From Musa acuminata AAA Group (taxonomy: Eukaryota; Streptophyta; Magnoliopsida; Zingiberales; Musaceae), in the NCBI RefSeq assembly GCF_036884655.1, contig NC_088327.1, forward strand, positions 17,382,501 through 17,446,500: a stretch of DNA of 64,000 nucleotides, given 5' to 3'. Positions 12,561 through 25,289 of this stretch are shown piece by piece. Made by a program: the position numbers and the translations under genes. Positions within the stretch are counted from its first letter, which is position 1. Each line of letters begins with the position of its first letter. The notes beneath the pieces were generated by a model. It saw only the letters and a list, made by a program, of their open reading frames with translations. It was not told where the DNA came from and did not search any database.

Positions 12561-13449
12561 CTTATAGTTGAAGCCCGTCAAAGCTCAATTCGTCGTTTCA
12601 CCTTTGGAAGTTCTTGATTCATCCTTGGTTGCCTTCCTCTTCTTTGGCCTCTTCCTTTGTTCAAGTTCATTGTTTATTTTAGATTTTTATTTAATGAACT
12701 TATTAAGATTTAGTGTTCGAAGTTCATGTTCATCATTGTCCTCATCACTTGAGTCATTGCTCAAGTGGTATTCATTTGTCCGGGGTTCCAAATCCTTCCT
12801 GTTCTTTGGAAAGTGATTTTGTTCATCATGTTCATCATGTGCATTGTGCACCATTTCATATGTCATCAACGAAACAATTAGTTCTTCTAGTGGTAAGTTG
12901 TTTAGGTTTTTAGCTTCTTGTATTGCAGTTACTTTTGAATCCCACTTCTTAGAAAGAGAACGTAAAATATTGTTTACGAGTTCAAAATCCGAAAAAGATT
13001 TACCAAGAACTCTTAGATTATTGACGACATCCGTGAAACGGGTATACATGTCGCCTATAGTCTCGCTTGGTTGTATTTGAAAAAGCTCAAAATCATGCAA
13101 TAAAATGTTAACTTTCGAGTCTTTGACTTTACTAGTTCCCTCGTGCGTGATTTCAAGTGTTCGCCAAATATCAAAAGCCGTTTCGCATGTTGAACTCATT
13201 TTTGTCCAAAGCGTAAAATAAGGCATTCATAGCCTTTGCGTTTAAAGAAAAATACTTCTTCTCCAAATCCGACCATTCGTTCAACGGTTTAGAGGGAAGT
13301 TGAAAACCATTTTCAATAATATTCCATATATCCAAATTCATAGAAATCAAGAAAACTCTCATTCGAGTTTTCCAATAAGTGTAGTCTAATCTGTTAAACA
13401 ACGGTGGACGAACAACCGAAAAGCCCTCTTGAAAGCCATGAAGAGCTAT
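12561..13449 (-). pseudogene. Disrupted gag of element 1 (UBN2-like)
   Basis: The translation matches the intact gag at 31,489, including the LDYTYWKTRMRVFLISMN and LEITHEGTS phrases. Three lesions are visible. The start codon is ATA (complement of 13,447-13,449) instead of ATG. A deletion of about 10 bp near 13,190-13,200 shifts the frame. A stop follows NKFIK at about 12,687. Past that stop the basic tail and the GETTNW-like end are still readable. As in the other copies there is no CX2CX4HX4C zinc knuckle. A consensus donor (G|GTAAGT) sits at the 12,561/12,560 boundary. Confidence 0.85.
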
Positions 13450-13484
13450 TTCTCTCAGGTGTAAATCCGAAATGAGAAATACCG

Positions 13485-13497
13485 GGCTCTGATACCA
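13485..13497 (-). promoter_or_regulatory. Primer-binding site of element 1 (initiator tRNA-Met type)
   Basis: The minus strand reads TGGTATCAGAGCC two bases inside the 5' LTR end. This matches the classical plant tRNA-iMet primer site of copia-type elements. Confidence 0.88.
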
Positions 13498-13499
13498 AT

Positions 13500-14417
13500 T
13501 GTTAGGACCGGAGCGGCACTAAGAGGGGGGGGGGGTGAATTAGTGCAACGGTAAAGTATGATAAACTTTCGACGATTTAAACACTTTCGAAAACTTTGTA
13601 CGATAAAAGTAACGTTTCATTTGAAACCGTTTCGATTGCATTTTAACTTGAAGGCAGTAAGCTATTGAAAGGGTTTGTAGTAAGGTATTAGCAGGAAGTA
13701 AATGCAAACCAGAGAAGACAGTAGTTTATAGTGGTTCGGTCAATCGTGACCTACATCCACTCCTCCGATTCCTCTTCCGTCGAGGCCACCGGCATCCACT
13801 AATGATCTTCCTTTACTAGGCGAAGATCAACCTCCTTCTTACACCCCTCTTACAACCTCTTACAAGTGGTTCACCCTTTTACAAAGATTTCAATGAAAAG
13901 AAAGGAGGTGAACACTCAAGCTATTGAAAATAAGACTTTTCCTAAAGCTTTTCTCAACTTCTAGCTTCTCAAAAGGTTGTAATCTCAGCTGAGATTTGAG
14001 GGGTATTTATAGGCCTCAAGAGGATTCAAATTTGGGCTCCAAAATTTGAATTCTCTTTGGGTTCCCGATGCTGGCGATGCCACCGCCTGTCAATGGCGGT
14101 GCCACCGCCTGTCAGTGTCAGACACTGACAATGGACAGGCGGTGCCACCGCCTGGCTCTCGGGTGCTGGGCGGTGCCACCGCCTAGGCCAATTCAGCTCA
14201 CTGGTTGGGCTCCAAACTTGGCCCAAACCAGTCCGAACTCGGGCCCAATTGGCTCCTACTTGGGTTATAGGATTAACACCTAATTCTAACCTTAATTAAT
14301 ATGCTAACTACGAATTTAAAGACATTTTCTAAGCTATTACAAAATCTGTAAGTCAAGACTTCTTCCGGCGAGCTTCCGACGAACTTCCGACGGTCTTCCG
14401 ATAAACTCTCGGAAACA
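13500..14417 (-). repeat. Truncated 5' LTR of element 1
   Basis: It is nearly identical to 8,380-9,300, including the palindromes (about 14,070-14,190) and the minus-strand TATA (14,004-14,011). It is cut at 14,417 after the ctctcggaaac phrase. The upstream third of the LTR is absent. Confidence 0.88.
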
Positions 14418-15646
14418 ATTTTTCAACATGAATATTTCATCATTGCATGCATCATTATCATAAGTTGAAGTATTGCATGCATAATACCAAATCATCATGC
14501 ATAATTACATCAATATTCCAATCATTATTTCAATCATAAAAAATGAGAGATCAAGTCTAAAATTTGAGAAATCAAGATCATGATCCGAAAATTGTATAAG
14601 AAGAATTTATGCATTTGGGAGTTCTAACATGTCTAAGTTTATCATTCAAGCTAGAAAATTTAGTTCTCTTGATATGCTAGCTATTTTTTCTCCCCTTTGT
14701 CATTGTAAACAAGAAAGAAGAAGGGAAGAATATAATGGTGTAAATGTTCAAGTCATTACAAAAATACAAAGGTATCATATGAAAATCATGACATGAAAGA
14801 TATTAATATCAAATCATGAATGCCACGAGAAATGATTTATTTCAATAAATCTCTTTTTTTTATAAATGGTAAAAAGAAACATAGAAGATCAAATGATATA
14901 ATATCTTAATTCATGCATAAGAAATCTCAAGTTATAAATCTCGAAAAATCAAGATAAAGCTCATTCAAATTTAAATCGTCAAATCATCAAAATTACTTTG
15001 AAGAGATTCAAAATGACATAAACAACTTTATCAATCTCTTAGTAAAAAATTGATAAGATAGAGAAAAAAAAAATTTCAAGAAAAATACTTTTCTCTTGTT
15101 AGTTGTTTCAATTCATATAATTTATTTCATAGAAGCATGCCTTTTTCATTTATGCCAAATAAAAACATGCATCAACGTTTAAAACCGAAAAAGAACTTTC
15201 ATTACGGCAAAGATCGATAATCCATAAATCACAAAAATCATCATGCATAATTTCGAAAGAAAAACTCATTAAACATTATCATTATGCATCATTACTTTGA
15301 GCATAATACCAAAACATGGTTTCAAGTTTTCAAGATATAACATGCATGATATTAAATCTCTTAACATTTTCATTAAAACATCAAGTATGGTTTCATAAAG
15401 CATTTTCAATCAAAATTGAAAAACATCAAGATACATATTATTTCTTCTTAAAAACATACATAGGATTAATCACTAGACTTAAATCTAACATTTTATTCCT
15501 TTATCATAAAACATGTAATTTTTATGATCATTTTTTTTAAAATAAAAAGAAGCATAATATAATTTTTTTATTTACTAACTAATTTAAAAACAACTCATGA
15601 AAAGGTATCAAGTAATTTTGAAATAAGGCAAAGGGATTTTGGTTAC
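14418..15646 (-). other. AT-rich non-coding interior of element 2
   Basis: It is rich in catgat, atcaaaat and gcatgc words, with a purine-box relative near 14,690-14,725 (tctcccctttgtcattg). No protein-coding segment is recognisable. Confidence 0.65.
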
Positions 15647-16530
15647 CTCGTCGTCGAAAGTTGTTAAGGCGTAGTTTGTCACCTCGCCTTTATTGGTTTG
15701 TTCTTCATCTTCGGATGAACTGGATTCATTCTAAGCCGCCTTAAGTGCTTTCTTCTTCTTTGGCAACGTTTTTTGAAGTTTATTTTTATTTTTTAATTCT
15801 TATTTAATGAACCTTTTAAATTTTATAGTGAGAAGTTCGAGTGGTCTTCATTTGTTCTAAGTTCGAAATCCTTCCTGTTCTTTGGAAGGTTGTTCTCAAG
15901 TTCCTTTTTAGTATTGTAAGTTATCTCATAGGTCATTAATGACCCGATAAATTCTTCAAATTAAAAAGTATATAAGTTCTCAGCCTCTTGAATGACTGTT
16001 ACTTTAGGATCCCAAGTTTTAGAAAGAGATTGTAAAACTTTATTCACAAGTTCAAGATTCGAAAAAATTTTATCAAGTACTTTTAAACCATTGACGATAT
16101 CCGTAAAACGGATGTACATGTCTCCAATAGTTTTGCTTGATTTCATACAAAATAATTCAAAATCACGCATCAAAAGATTAACTTTAGAATCTTTAACCCT
16201 ACTTGTGCCTTCGTGTGTGATTTCAAGAGTGTGCCAAATATCGAAAGCCATTTCGTAAGTAGAAACCTGATTAAACTCATTTATGCTCAAAGCACAAAAT
16301 AAAGTATTCATAGCTCTAGCATTCAAAGAAAAAGTTTTCTTCTCCAAATCATTCCATTTATTCATTGGAGTAGAAGACTTTTGAAATATATTTTTAATGA
16401 TATTCCATAAGTTTAAATCCATAGAAAGCAAGAAAACTCTCATTCGAGTTTTCCAATAAGTATAGTCCATCCCATTGAACATAGGAGGACGAACGATAGA
16501 AAAACTCTCTTGAAATCCAAAAAGAGTCAT
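15647..16530 (-). pseudogene. Disrupted gag of element 2 (UBN2-like)
   Basis: The minus-strand ATG at 16,530 begins MTLFGFQESFSIVRPP. The frame stays open for 189 codons through the YTYWKTRMRVFL, LEKKTFSLNARAMNTLFCAL and LEITHEGTSRVKDSKVNLL segments, then stops at 15,961. Further downstream, frames still show similarity to the gag tail but with stops and indels. No zinc knuckle is visible. The end of the homology (15,647/15,646) again falls on a GAG|GTAACC donor-like site. Confidence 0.82.
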
Positions 16531-16565
16531 TTCTCTTAGGTGTTAAACCAAATGAGAAATAACGT

Positions 16566-16578
16566 AGCTCTGATACTA
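16566..16578 (-). promoter_or_regulatory. Degenerate primer-binding site of element 2
   Basis: The minus strand reads TAGTATCAGAGCT, two changes from TGGTATCAGAGCC, beside the LTR end. Confidence 0.7.
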
Positions 16579-16580
16579 AC

Positions 16581-18167
16581 TATTCGAAACGAGTCGGCAC
16601 TAAGAGGGGGGGGGGTGAATTAGTGCAGCGGTAAAAATATCGATTTCATAAATCTTTCGTATGTTGAAAACTGATCAAAAATATATTAACTTGGAAGTAT
16701 AAGGGAGTGTAGTGAAAGCAATAAGAAGGCAATTTGTAGTTAAAGTAAATTACTTAAAAGAAATGCAAACCAAATTTTATAGTGGTTCGATCATTGTGAC
16801 CTAATCCACTCTCGATTCCTCTTCTATTGAGGCCATCGACATCCACTAACGGTCTTCCTTCAATGGGCGAAGACCAACTACCCTTTTATACCACTCTTCT
16901 CCTTTTCATAGGTTTAGGAGATAACCTTTTACAAGCACACACTCCTCTCTAAATAGAATTCTAAATTTAAGCTAGAAGAGGGGATCTCTCAAGTAATTTC
17001 TACAGCGTTTTCTCACTTTTAAGTTCTCTGTGCTTGTGTGTATTAACTGGGGATGAGAGGGGTCTTTATAAGTCTCAAGTTGATTCAAACTTAGAGCCTA
17101 AAAAGGTCTTATCTAGGGTTTCTCGAGTCCTGGTGATACCACCGCTTATGTTGGGCGGTACCACCGCTTATGTTGGGTGGTACCACCGCTTGCAACACTG
17201 ACACTAGGTAGTACCACCGCCTAGAAGACTGTGTCTGGGCGGTACTATCGCCCAAACTGGCAGTACCACTGCCTAACACTGCCACTACCGCCCAGACTGG
17301 TAGTACCACCGCCTAACACTGCCACTGGGTGGTATCACTGCCCAGTCTGGCAGTACCATCGCCTAACACAGTCTTGGAGACTCTGCCATGACGGTGCCTC
17401 ATATTGGGTCATTGTTTGAGCCTTACACTTGGCCTAACACAACCTAAACTTGGGCCCAATTGACCCCTAATTGAGTTGGCTCAATTCCAACCCAATTATG
17501 TGCTAACTATGAATTTTAAGACATTTACTAAGCTAAATAAGTATGTAAGTCTAGGTTTTTTCTCTCGGCAATATTCTAGCGGACTCCCAACAAGCTTCTA
17601 GACTTTATGGCGATCTTCTTGGCGAGTTCTGACAAGCTTCTTTGGTAAGCTCCTAGACTTCTCGGTCAATTCCGATAGAACTTTCGACAAACTCCGAACG
17701 AAATCTCATTCTTGACTTTGGGACTTCATTTTGCTTTATGCCTTGCTATCGTAGTTAATCCTGCACACTTAAAACCCACTTCGATCTAGACAATTATTAT
17801 AAAGCTAATCAAGTGTTGTCCGACATGTCATTGGTTTATCGACACTTTAGCCGATTATTTGACGCATCATCCTCTCTTGCGGCCTATTGCCCAATCGATC
17901 AGTTGACCTCCACAACTCTGATATCCTTGGTACAATTTTCGCTCTTCTTGGCATAATGCTCAAACTCATGGCCCAAAGCCTTCTATTGATACGTCGATTG
18001 ATCCTTCGGCTCGACGTCAAATCTTCTGACATATTTTTCTCCGGCCCAACATGATTCTTCCTTATTTAATTGTCTCTCCCTGATCGAAGCTTCCTGCATC
18101 ACTCAAAACGTAAATCAAATCATAAACACTATCAATTGTTTTTATCATCAAAATCCGAAATTCAACA
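16581..18167 (-). repeat. 5' LTR of element 2
   Basis: This full-length LTR of 1,587 bp ends at 18,167 with ATTCAACA, the intact TGTTGAAT start of the minus strand. The internal end has decayed (TATTCG on the plus strand instead of TGTTAGG). A run of about 10 G lies near 16,607, and GGTACCACCGC-type palindromes lie at 17,140-17,370. Confidence 0.85.
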
Positions 18168-18492
18168 TGTCTCACGTGTTCTCGCTCAAGCAAATCCCTA
18201 TCCAGGGTCATTTGGATTGAGAGAGAAAGGAGTTTTATAAGAGAATCCGATTAGAGCGAGACTCGAGTAGATTCCATATAGGCCTGATAGTACTATGCTT
18301 GATATACAGTCTTTGAGATATTAGATGGATGAGGGACTATAGATATATAGTAACTGAGAATAAACATGTTCAATAGATTGGATCTCTTGTATCGTTTGGG
18401 GATTATGACATAGTGGCCTAGTACATCCATAGTCGATAAGTCGAGTGAATCATTATGGAGATAATAATTCACTAAGTCAAAAGAAGTTCTTG

Positions 18493-20121
18493 CTAGGAAA
18501 TCACGGGTTGGCATCTCATACATAGTGAAAAACAAAAACAAAACTAGATTTCCCAAAGTTAAGTACTTGGTCATTGTGCGACGATTGGTGTGCGAGAAAA
18601 TCGCAAAACCAAAAAATCGCACGTATCATGTTAGTAATATTACATGGGAAGATCATATATCCCCAAAATTTTCAAATCCGATGGAGTAGATGAAGGAGAA
18701 CTCTTGTACTCCTTTCTAACGGTGATCCACATAGCGAACGTAGCGACGATGCTCCTCAGATCACTACGGGATCTCCCTCTTCGTGTGTACTGCAAGTCTA
18801 CCAGAGCTAAGGAGGAGGAGAGGATGCTAAGGAGTATAGGAGGGACGACCACCAGAAGTTCTAGCCTATGAACCATAAGGTTCCTCCAATTTATAGAGGT
18901 GCAAGCAACTTAACTCTTAATGGATCCTATCCTCATTGGATCTCTATCTAATTATCCAATTGGATCTTATCCAATTATTCAGTTGGATCTCTATCTATTT
19001 ATCTAGTTGGTTCTCATTCAATTACCCAAGTGGATCTTATTCAATTATCCAATTGGATCTTATCCACATGATCCAAACTAAGGGCTCCGCGGATATCTCA
19101 CATATGTACCTCTATTCATCGTAATATCCATCATATGTGTGTGACCCTCTAGGCCTGATACCGAGCTAGCCATGAGTCGATCATATTAGAACTCCTTCTG
19201 ATATCGAGAATTATTATCTCCATAATAATTTACTCGACTCATCGACCGTGGATATACTAGGCCACTACGCCATAGTCCCCAGACGGTATAAGGGGATATA
19301 ATCCATCAGACATGTAAGTCTATAGTTACTATATATCTATAGTCGCCTATCCATCTAATATCCCAGAGACTGTATATTGGCATAGTAACGTCATGCCTAT
19401 ATAGAATCCTATCCAAGTCTCGCTCTAATCAGATTTTCCCAAAGAACTCTCTCAATCTGAATGATCCTGGTTAAGGATTTTTTTTGAATGAGCACACATG
19501 AGATATTCCTCTCATGATACCGAAAGTAGATGATCCTCCATTACACTCAATTGCCTTTGTAAGGTTGGCTACCATTCTTGAGAATCGGTTGTACTAGATC
19601 TGGAACTTCTAAACCTGTAAGTCTGATGTCAAAGAATAGAGTACTCATACAAGGCATCTTTGGTGTCTCAAGTATAAGGACTAGACACACAACTTGAATT
19701 ACGAAATCGCTATCTAACGTCAGGTATCATTAACCATCCAGCATTTTGTAAGCAGATCAATCAGTGAACCCATTCTCCATTCTCCAATGAGCACCTGCAT
19801 TGTACTTTTAGTGTCCCCACATGAGTGACTGTGAGACCAGCCACCTCCATCATATGTATAGGTATACATCGTATCGGTTTATCCGGTTATCTCATTGTCC
19901 TTCTTAAGTAACCTATGATCGGTTTGTATTTAAAGACTAATCAGTCTTATTATCGTGATCTAATCACGATCCGATTCTCATTACACAGATCCAAGGATAT
20001 CATAATATATATCCAGATAATATATGATAAAATACCAGTAATAATAAGCAAAGAGATCGTCACAACATATCACAAGTGTCATCACTCACGTGATTGGCTT
20101 GTAGGGCACCTATAACTAATA
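18493..20121 (+). mobile_element. Solo family B LTR nested in another family B LTR
   Basis: It starts TGCTAGGAAATC and ends CTAATA, corresponding to TGTTGGGAAATC and CTAGCA of the 25,628 copy (1,629 bp versus 1,449 bp). GTTCT (18,488-18,492) and GTTAT (20,122-20,126) flank it, a 5-bp duplication with one mismatch. Removing it joins two pieces of the outer minus-strand LTR in register. Confidence 0.83.
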
Positions 20122-20381
20122 GTTATAATAGGTATAACTCATGACCAACTTAGTATTGGGCCTAGAGGGTCATATATATATGGTAGGTGTTATGACAAGT
20201 AGAGGTTTAGATATGAGATATTCATCATGCCCTTGTCTTATTGGATATCCCATAAGCCCCTATATTATTAGATCCTTTGGGTGAGACCCAATAAGAACAA
20301 ATAGTGATTATTGAATAGAGATCCATAATCCAAGAGGCTTGGGTAGTTAGATACAAATCCAATACCAAATAGGGTAGAATC

Positions 20382-21959
20382 TGTTGAATCTCGTATTTTG
20401 ATAATGAAACCAATTAATAATTATGTTTATGTTTTAATTTACATTTTGAGTGACGCGGGATGCTTCGATCAATATGAGACAATTAAAGTAAGAAAAATCA
20501 AGTTGGGCGGAGGAACATGTCAGAAGATTGGACGTCGGGCCGGTGGATCAGTTGACATATCGACAGAAGGCTTCGAGCCATAGATTCGGGCATCGGGCCA
20601 AAAAGAATGGGTATTGCGCCAAGGATATCGGAGTTACGGAGTCAATTGGCCGATTGGGCAATAGGCCGCAGGAGAGGACGATGCGTCGAAGAATCGGACA
20701 AAGCGTCGAGGGACCAATGACATGCCGGACAACTTGATTAATGCTTAGTATTAATTGTCTAGATCAAAGTTTATTTTACATGTGTAGGATTAACTACGAT
20801 AGAAGTAAGACATGTAGTAGGAGTTGCACCGGAGTTAAGACCATGATCATGTTGGGGGTTCGAGAGTTCGATGGAAGTCCGGATGGTCGTCGGAGGTTCT
20901 GCGGAACAAATCCGAGAAGTCCAGGAGCTTACTAAAGAAGCTCGTCAGAACTCGCTAAGTGGATCATCGCAAGTTCAGGAGTTTGCCGAAAGTCCGTCGG
21001 AGCATCGTCGAGGGTTCATCGGATGTTCACCGGAAGTTCGCCGAAAGCTCGCCGGAAGAAGTGATTGACGCACCGGAGCAAGTTACAGTATTAATATTTT
21101 AAATATCATAGTTAGCATGTAGATTAAGTTAGGAATGGGAGATGATCCCATTAACTTAATATGGGGGCAATTGGGCCCTTGACAGACCCAAATTGGGCCG
21201 AATGGATCAGCCCATTCGGACCCAAATTTCTTGGCCGACGGTGGCACCGCCCAAGAGACTTGGTCTCCTAGGAATTCTGGGCGGTGGTACCGCCCCTGTC
21301 GGGCAGTGGTACCACCTGATCTCAGTCTCCGAGTGGTGTCAGGCAGTAGTACCGCCCAATTATGGCGGTAGTATCGCCAGGACCCCGGAAATCCAAGAGG
21401 TGACATTTTTGAGCTCTAAATTCAAACCAGTTTGGGGCTTATATAAACCCCATCCTTTCCTGCATGAAAGGGCACCAAAAGCTTGATCTTACTCTATGAT
21501 TTTAGAGCTCAAAAGTATTGTAAAGGCCAAAAGTTCTCCTCCCTCTTTTCTTCCAAGTTTTGATCATTCAAGAGAGGAGTGAAAATTCTATAAGGGTTGT
21601 CTCCTAAGTCCGTCAAAAGGAGTGAAACTGTAAAAGGGTGGTTGGCCTTCGCCTATTGAAGGAAGGCCTGTAGTAGACAACCTCGTCGGAGGAGGAAGCC
21701 GAAAATGGATGTAGGTCACGTTTGATCAAACCACTCTAAAATCCGGTTTGCATTTTCTTTGTGTCATTTATCTTAACTGCAAACTGCCTTCCTTACTTTA
21801 CTTCAAATACATTTATGTAAGCTTTCAAAGTTATTATCTGCACGAAATAACTTTTACGTCGGAATCGGATTTCAACGTATGACCGTCGTTTCAAATCGTC
21901 AAAAGTTTTTCGCTGCACTAATTCACCCCCCCCCCCTCTTAGTGCTCTTGATCCTAACA
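20382..21959 (+). repeat. 5' LTR of element 3
   Basis: It starts TGTTGAATCTCG and ends GATCCTAACA (1,578 bp). Palindromes lie at about 21,235-21,380, followed by TATATAAA near 21,439 and a run of about 11 C at 21,926. The uninterrupted phrase gggaccaatgacatgcc near 20,710 is the empty version of the site where a solo LTR sits in the 3' LTR. Confidence 0.92.
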
Positions 21960-21961
21960 AT

Positions 21962-21974
21962 TAGTATTAGAGCC
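21962..21974 (+). promoter_or_regulatory. Degenerate primer-binding site of element 3
   Basis: It reads TAGTATTAGAGCC, two transitions away from TGGTATCAGAGCC, two bases after the LTR. Confidence 0.75.
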
Positions 21975-22009
21975 TCATTATTTCTCGCTTGGATTAATAC
22001 CCAAGAGAA

Positions 22010-22912
22010 ATGAATCTTTTCGGCAACCAAGAGGGTCACTCTCTCATTCGTCCTTCCTTCTTCAATGGGATGGACTACACTTATTGGAAAACTCGAATAA
22101 GAGTTTTCTTGCTTTTATTGATTCTTGATTTATGGCACATAGTCGAAAACGGATTTGAAATGTCTTCTCTTCCAATGAACCATTGGAATGATTTGGAGAA
22201 GAAGATGTTTTCTCTAAATGCAAAGGCTATGAATGCCTTATTTTGCGCCTTAGATAAAAATGAATTCAATCGGATTTCTTTGTACAAAATGGCTTTCGAC
22301 ATATGGCACACTCTTGAAATCATACACGAAGGCACTTCTAGAGTTAAAGATTCGAAAATCAACTTTTTAATGCATGATTCTGAGTTTTTTCGAATGAAGC
22401 CGAGCGAAACTATTGTTGATATGTACACCTGTTTTATGGATGTCGTCAATGGTTTAAAAGCTCTTAGCAAATGTTTCTCGAATTTTAAAATTATTAGTAA
22501 AATTTTATGATCACTTTCTAAAGCTTAGGAATCAAAAGTAATGGCAATACAAGAAACAAAAGATTTAAATATTTTTTCACTTGAAGAACTTATCGGTTCA
22601 TTGATGACATATAAAATGGTGCATAATGCACATGATGAACAAAATCACCTTCCAAAGAACAGGAAGGATTTGGGACATAGAACATTTGAAGACTACTTAA
22701 GCATAAGCTCAAGTGATGGTAAACAAGAACTACTCACTAAGAAATTTTAAAAATTAATGAAATAAAAATTTAAGAACAAAAAGAACAGAACTACTTACTT
22801 TGAACACAAGAAAAAGAACATAAAGTGGGATGAATCGTGCTCCTCCGAAGACGAGGAGAAAATTAAGAAATGCGAGGTGGCAAACTACGCCTTAACCACC
22901 TTCAATGATGAG
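22010..22912 (+). pseudogene. Disrupted gag of element 3 (UBN2-like)
   Basis: The ATG at 22,010 begins MNLFGNQEGHSLIRPSFFNG and stays open for 166 codons to a premature TGA at 22,508. Similarity resumes at 22,541 (MAIQETKDLNIFSLEELIG) and runs to 22,747, then continues with stops to the VANYALTTFNDE end. Known UBN2-type features are retained: YTYWKTRIRVFL, WNDLEKKMFSLNAKAM, LEIIHEGTSRVKDSK. No CCHC knuckle is present. Similarity to the other gags ends at a GAG|GTAATC donor-like site (22,912/22,913). Confidence 0.85.
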
Positions 22913-25289
22913 GTAATCGAAATTCCTCTAATTTACTTCAAAATTACATGATACTTTTCATGATACTTTTTTTTTTGTAATTTAGTTTTAAATTAATTTT
23001 TTAAAAAATTAAATATTTTAAAAAAATAAAAATGTAAAAAATTATGATCATGCTAGTAATTTAAAAAATGATAATAAAAAATATATATTTTATGATAAAC
23101 AAACAAAATGATTTTGATTGAAAATATGAAATCATGTTATATGTGGTTAAGAAGTAATAATGTGTATCATGTTGATTTCCATTGTTATTTCTCAATTTTG
23201 ATTAAATAAAATCATGTTTGATTTGAAGAAATGCATAATGATGTAATATTAAATATTTTGATACCATGATTGACAATTTTATGCATGAGATATTAAGTTA
23301 TACATGATGATTTTTGTGATTTATTGATCTTGATGGTTTTATGACGAAATTCATTTTTTGATCCTAAACGTTGATGCATGTTTTTATTTAACATAAATGA
23401 AAAAGCATGCTAACATGAAATCAATCACTTAAAATAAAATACTTAAAAAAGAAAAAATATATTATCAATGAAATCATGAATCTACTTATGTTATGAATTT
23501 TGTGAACCATAAAAATGATTTTGATGATTTGAATTTGAGATAGTTTTGTCAAAATCATGATCTTGATTTCTTGGAATAATATGAGATTTCCTTTGAAAAT
23601 CATTTCGATTATTTAAAAGGAGATTTGTCGAAATGATTCATGGAATTTTGGATTCATGACTTGATCCTTCATTTGTTTATGAGATGGTTGAAATCTTTGT
23701 ACCTTTGAATTCTTCCCTTCTCCTTTCGATTTTTGAATTTATGCATGTTATATGTTGAAGATTTGAAACCATGTTTTGATATTATGCATACTCAAGAAAT
23801 GTTGATTTGACAAATTGAATGAATTGAAAATTAATGATGATTTTCTCTTGAATATAACTTGTGATATTTTTTTTTTTGAATCATCATCTTGATTTCTCGA
23901 TATTCGATACATGAAATTTTATTATGAATCAAGATTTTTTCTTTAATCGATCTCTTAAGATTTTCTTTTGATTATTTATGAGGAGGTTTTAAAAAAAAAA
24001 ATCATGCCTTTTGGTATTCACGTGTTCAAATCTTTCATGATATGATTTTTATGCAATCCCTTGTATTCATGAAATGTTTATCTCATCACCCAATTATTTT
24101 CTTTTTGATATTCCTTATGTGATGATATGAATGCATGAAATATTCATGAATTTATTTTGATGTATACAATGATAAAATGGGAAGAAGTTTTGATCATACA
24201 TGGTAGGATATAATTTGACATTTAGATACTATCATGATTTGAAATGCTGTAATTTGTTATCAAAATGATGTATCATGAATGCTTGAATATCATGTATGAT
24301 ATGCACATAGTGATGATTGATTTGTATCGAAAAATGAAATGTATGGTTTTGAAAATGTACATATTTTAATTTAAAAATATAATGATGCACAAATAAGATT
24401 GATACTTACCTTTGTCATAATTGATGTAAAGGGTCTTCCCTTATTTTTGCCAATGACAAAGGGGGAGAAAGAGTTGCTAATATGCTATCTTGAATTGATG
24501 TAAAGGGTCATCTGAAAGAAAAATTAGCTAGCTTACACAAGTCAAGAAAATGTAAAAACTTGCTTACTTTCTTACACATCTAAAGAGAAGATGCAAATGT
24601 AACACTTGCCAAATTGTTTGCTTGCCTCATGTAAAACATTGTCGCTTGCTAGTGTGACATTTTGATAGCTTGCACTTTGCAAAGAAAGTAAAAATGGCAC
24701 TTCTCAAAAGAGAAGAAATAGCTTGCTATCTTGAACACCACAAGCTTGCCTATCTTAAGAAACAAAAATTGCAAAAGTGCTATCTTGGCTATCTCAAGAA
24801 GCAAAACATTGCAACTTGCATATTGCAATAGGAAGCAAGAATCATGAGCTTACACAAGAAAGCTATCTTGCATTTGCTTTCGAAATTTTTGCTAGTTTGT
24901 ATGTAGTAAAACTTGCATATCATAAAAATTGTTAGCTTGTAGTCTAAAGAGAAGCAAACAGTTGCTATCTCAAGAAAAGCAAACATGCTAAACTTGCACA
25001 TCTTTAATTGCTAGATTGCATGATGATAAATTTTGATACTATAATTTTCATGCAATAAGTTGAACTTATATCACAAACACTTGATTGTGGCACTTCTCCT
25101 TTTTGTTGATGACAAAGGGGGAGAAGTATGTTGATTATATGTCATGATTTTATCATGACATGTTGCTTGGATTTTTTAATCCAAGAGTTTCTATCAATAC
25201 GACATATTGATAGGGGGAGTTTGTTTAAACTCCGGGAGTTAAGTTTAACTCCGTTATCAATTGGTTATCATCCCCAAAAAGGGGGAGAT
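22913..25289 (+). other. AT-rich non-coding 3' interior of element 3
   Basis: It holds no pol. It contains the purine box aatgacaaagggggagaaag near 24,453, a degenerate repeat lexicon (cttgctatcttgaacac and relatives) at 24,480-25,030, the 34-nt hairpin at 25,094-25,127, and the polypurine tract (aaaaagggggagat) directly before the 3' LTR. Confidence 0.75.
25094..25127 (+). promoter_or_regulatory. Conserved hairpin in element 3
   Basis: The sequence starts CTTCTCC and ends GGAGAAG. It folds into about 14 pairs (two G-U) with one bulged G and a TGATG loop. It is identical to 35,045-35,078 and to the complement of 10,159-10,192. Confidence 0.7.

Larger units (their letters stand above)
8380..14417 (-). 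mobile_element. Family A element 1 (gag-only LTR retrotransposon), truncated 5' LTR
   Basis: Read on the minus strand, the order is a truncated 5' LTR (14,417-13,500), PBS (13,497-13,485), a broken gag (13,449 to about 12,561), about 2.6 kb of AT-rich non-coding interior, a polypurine tract (about 9,955-9,942) and a complete 3' LTR (9,941-8,380). No integrase, RT or RNase H motif occurs. Its LTRs carry the GGTGGCACCGCC palindrome type shared with element 4 (29,819). About 640 bp of the 5' LTR are missing at 14,417, where element 2 interior sequence begins, so no target duplication can be paired. Confidence 0.88.
14418..18167 (-). mobile_element. Family A element 2, 3' end deleted
   Basis: On the minus strand this is a complete but decayed 5' LTR (18,167-16,581), a PBS relic (about 16,578-16,566), a gag pseudogene and about 1.2 kb of AT-rich interior. 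It then stops at 14,418. The 3' LTR and the rest of the interior are missing. The join to the element 1 LTR looks like a deletion between two same-strand elements. Its LTR carries the GGTACC-type palindromes, so it belongs to a different subfamily from element 1. Confidence 0.8.
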
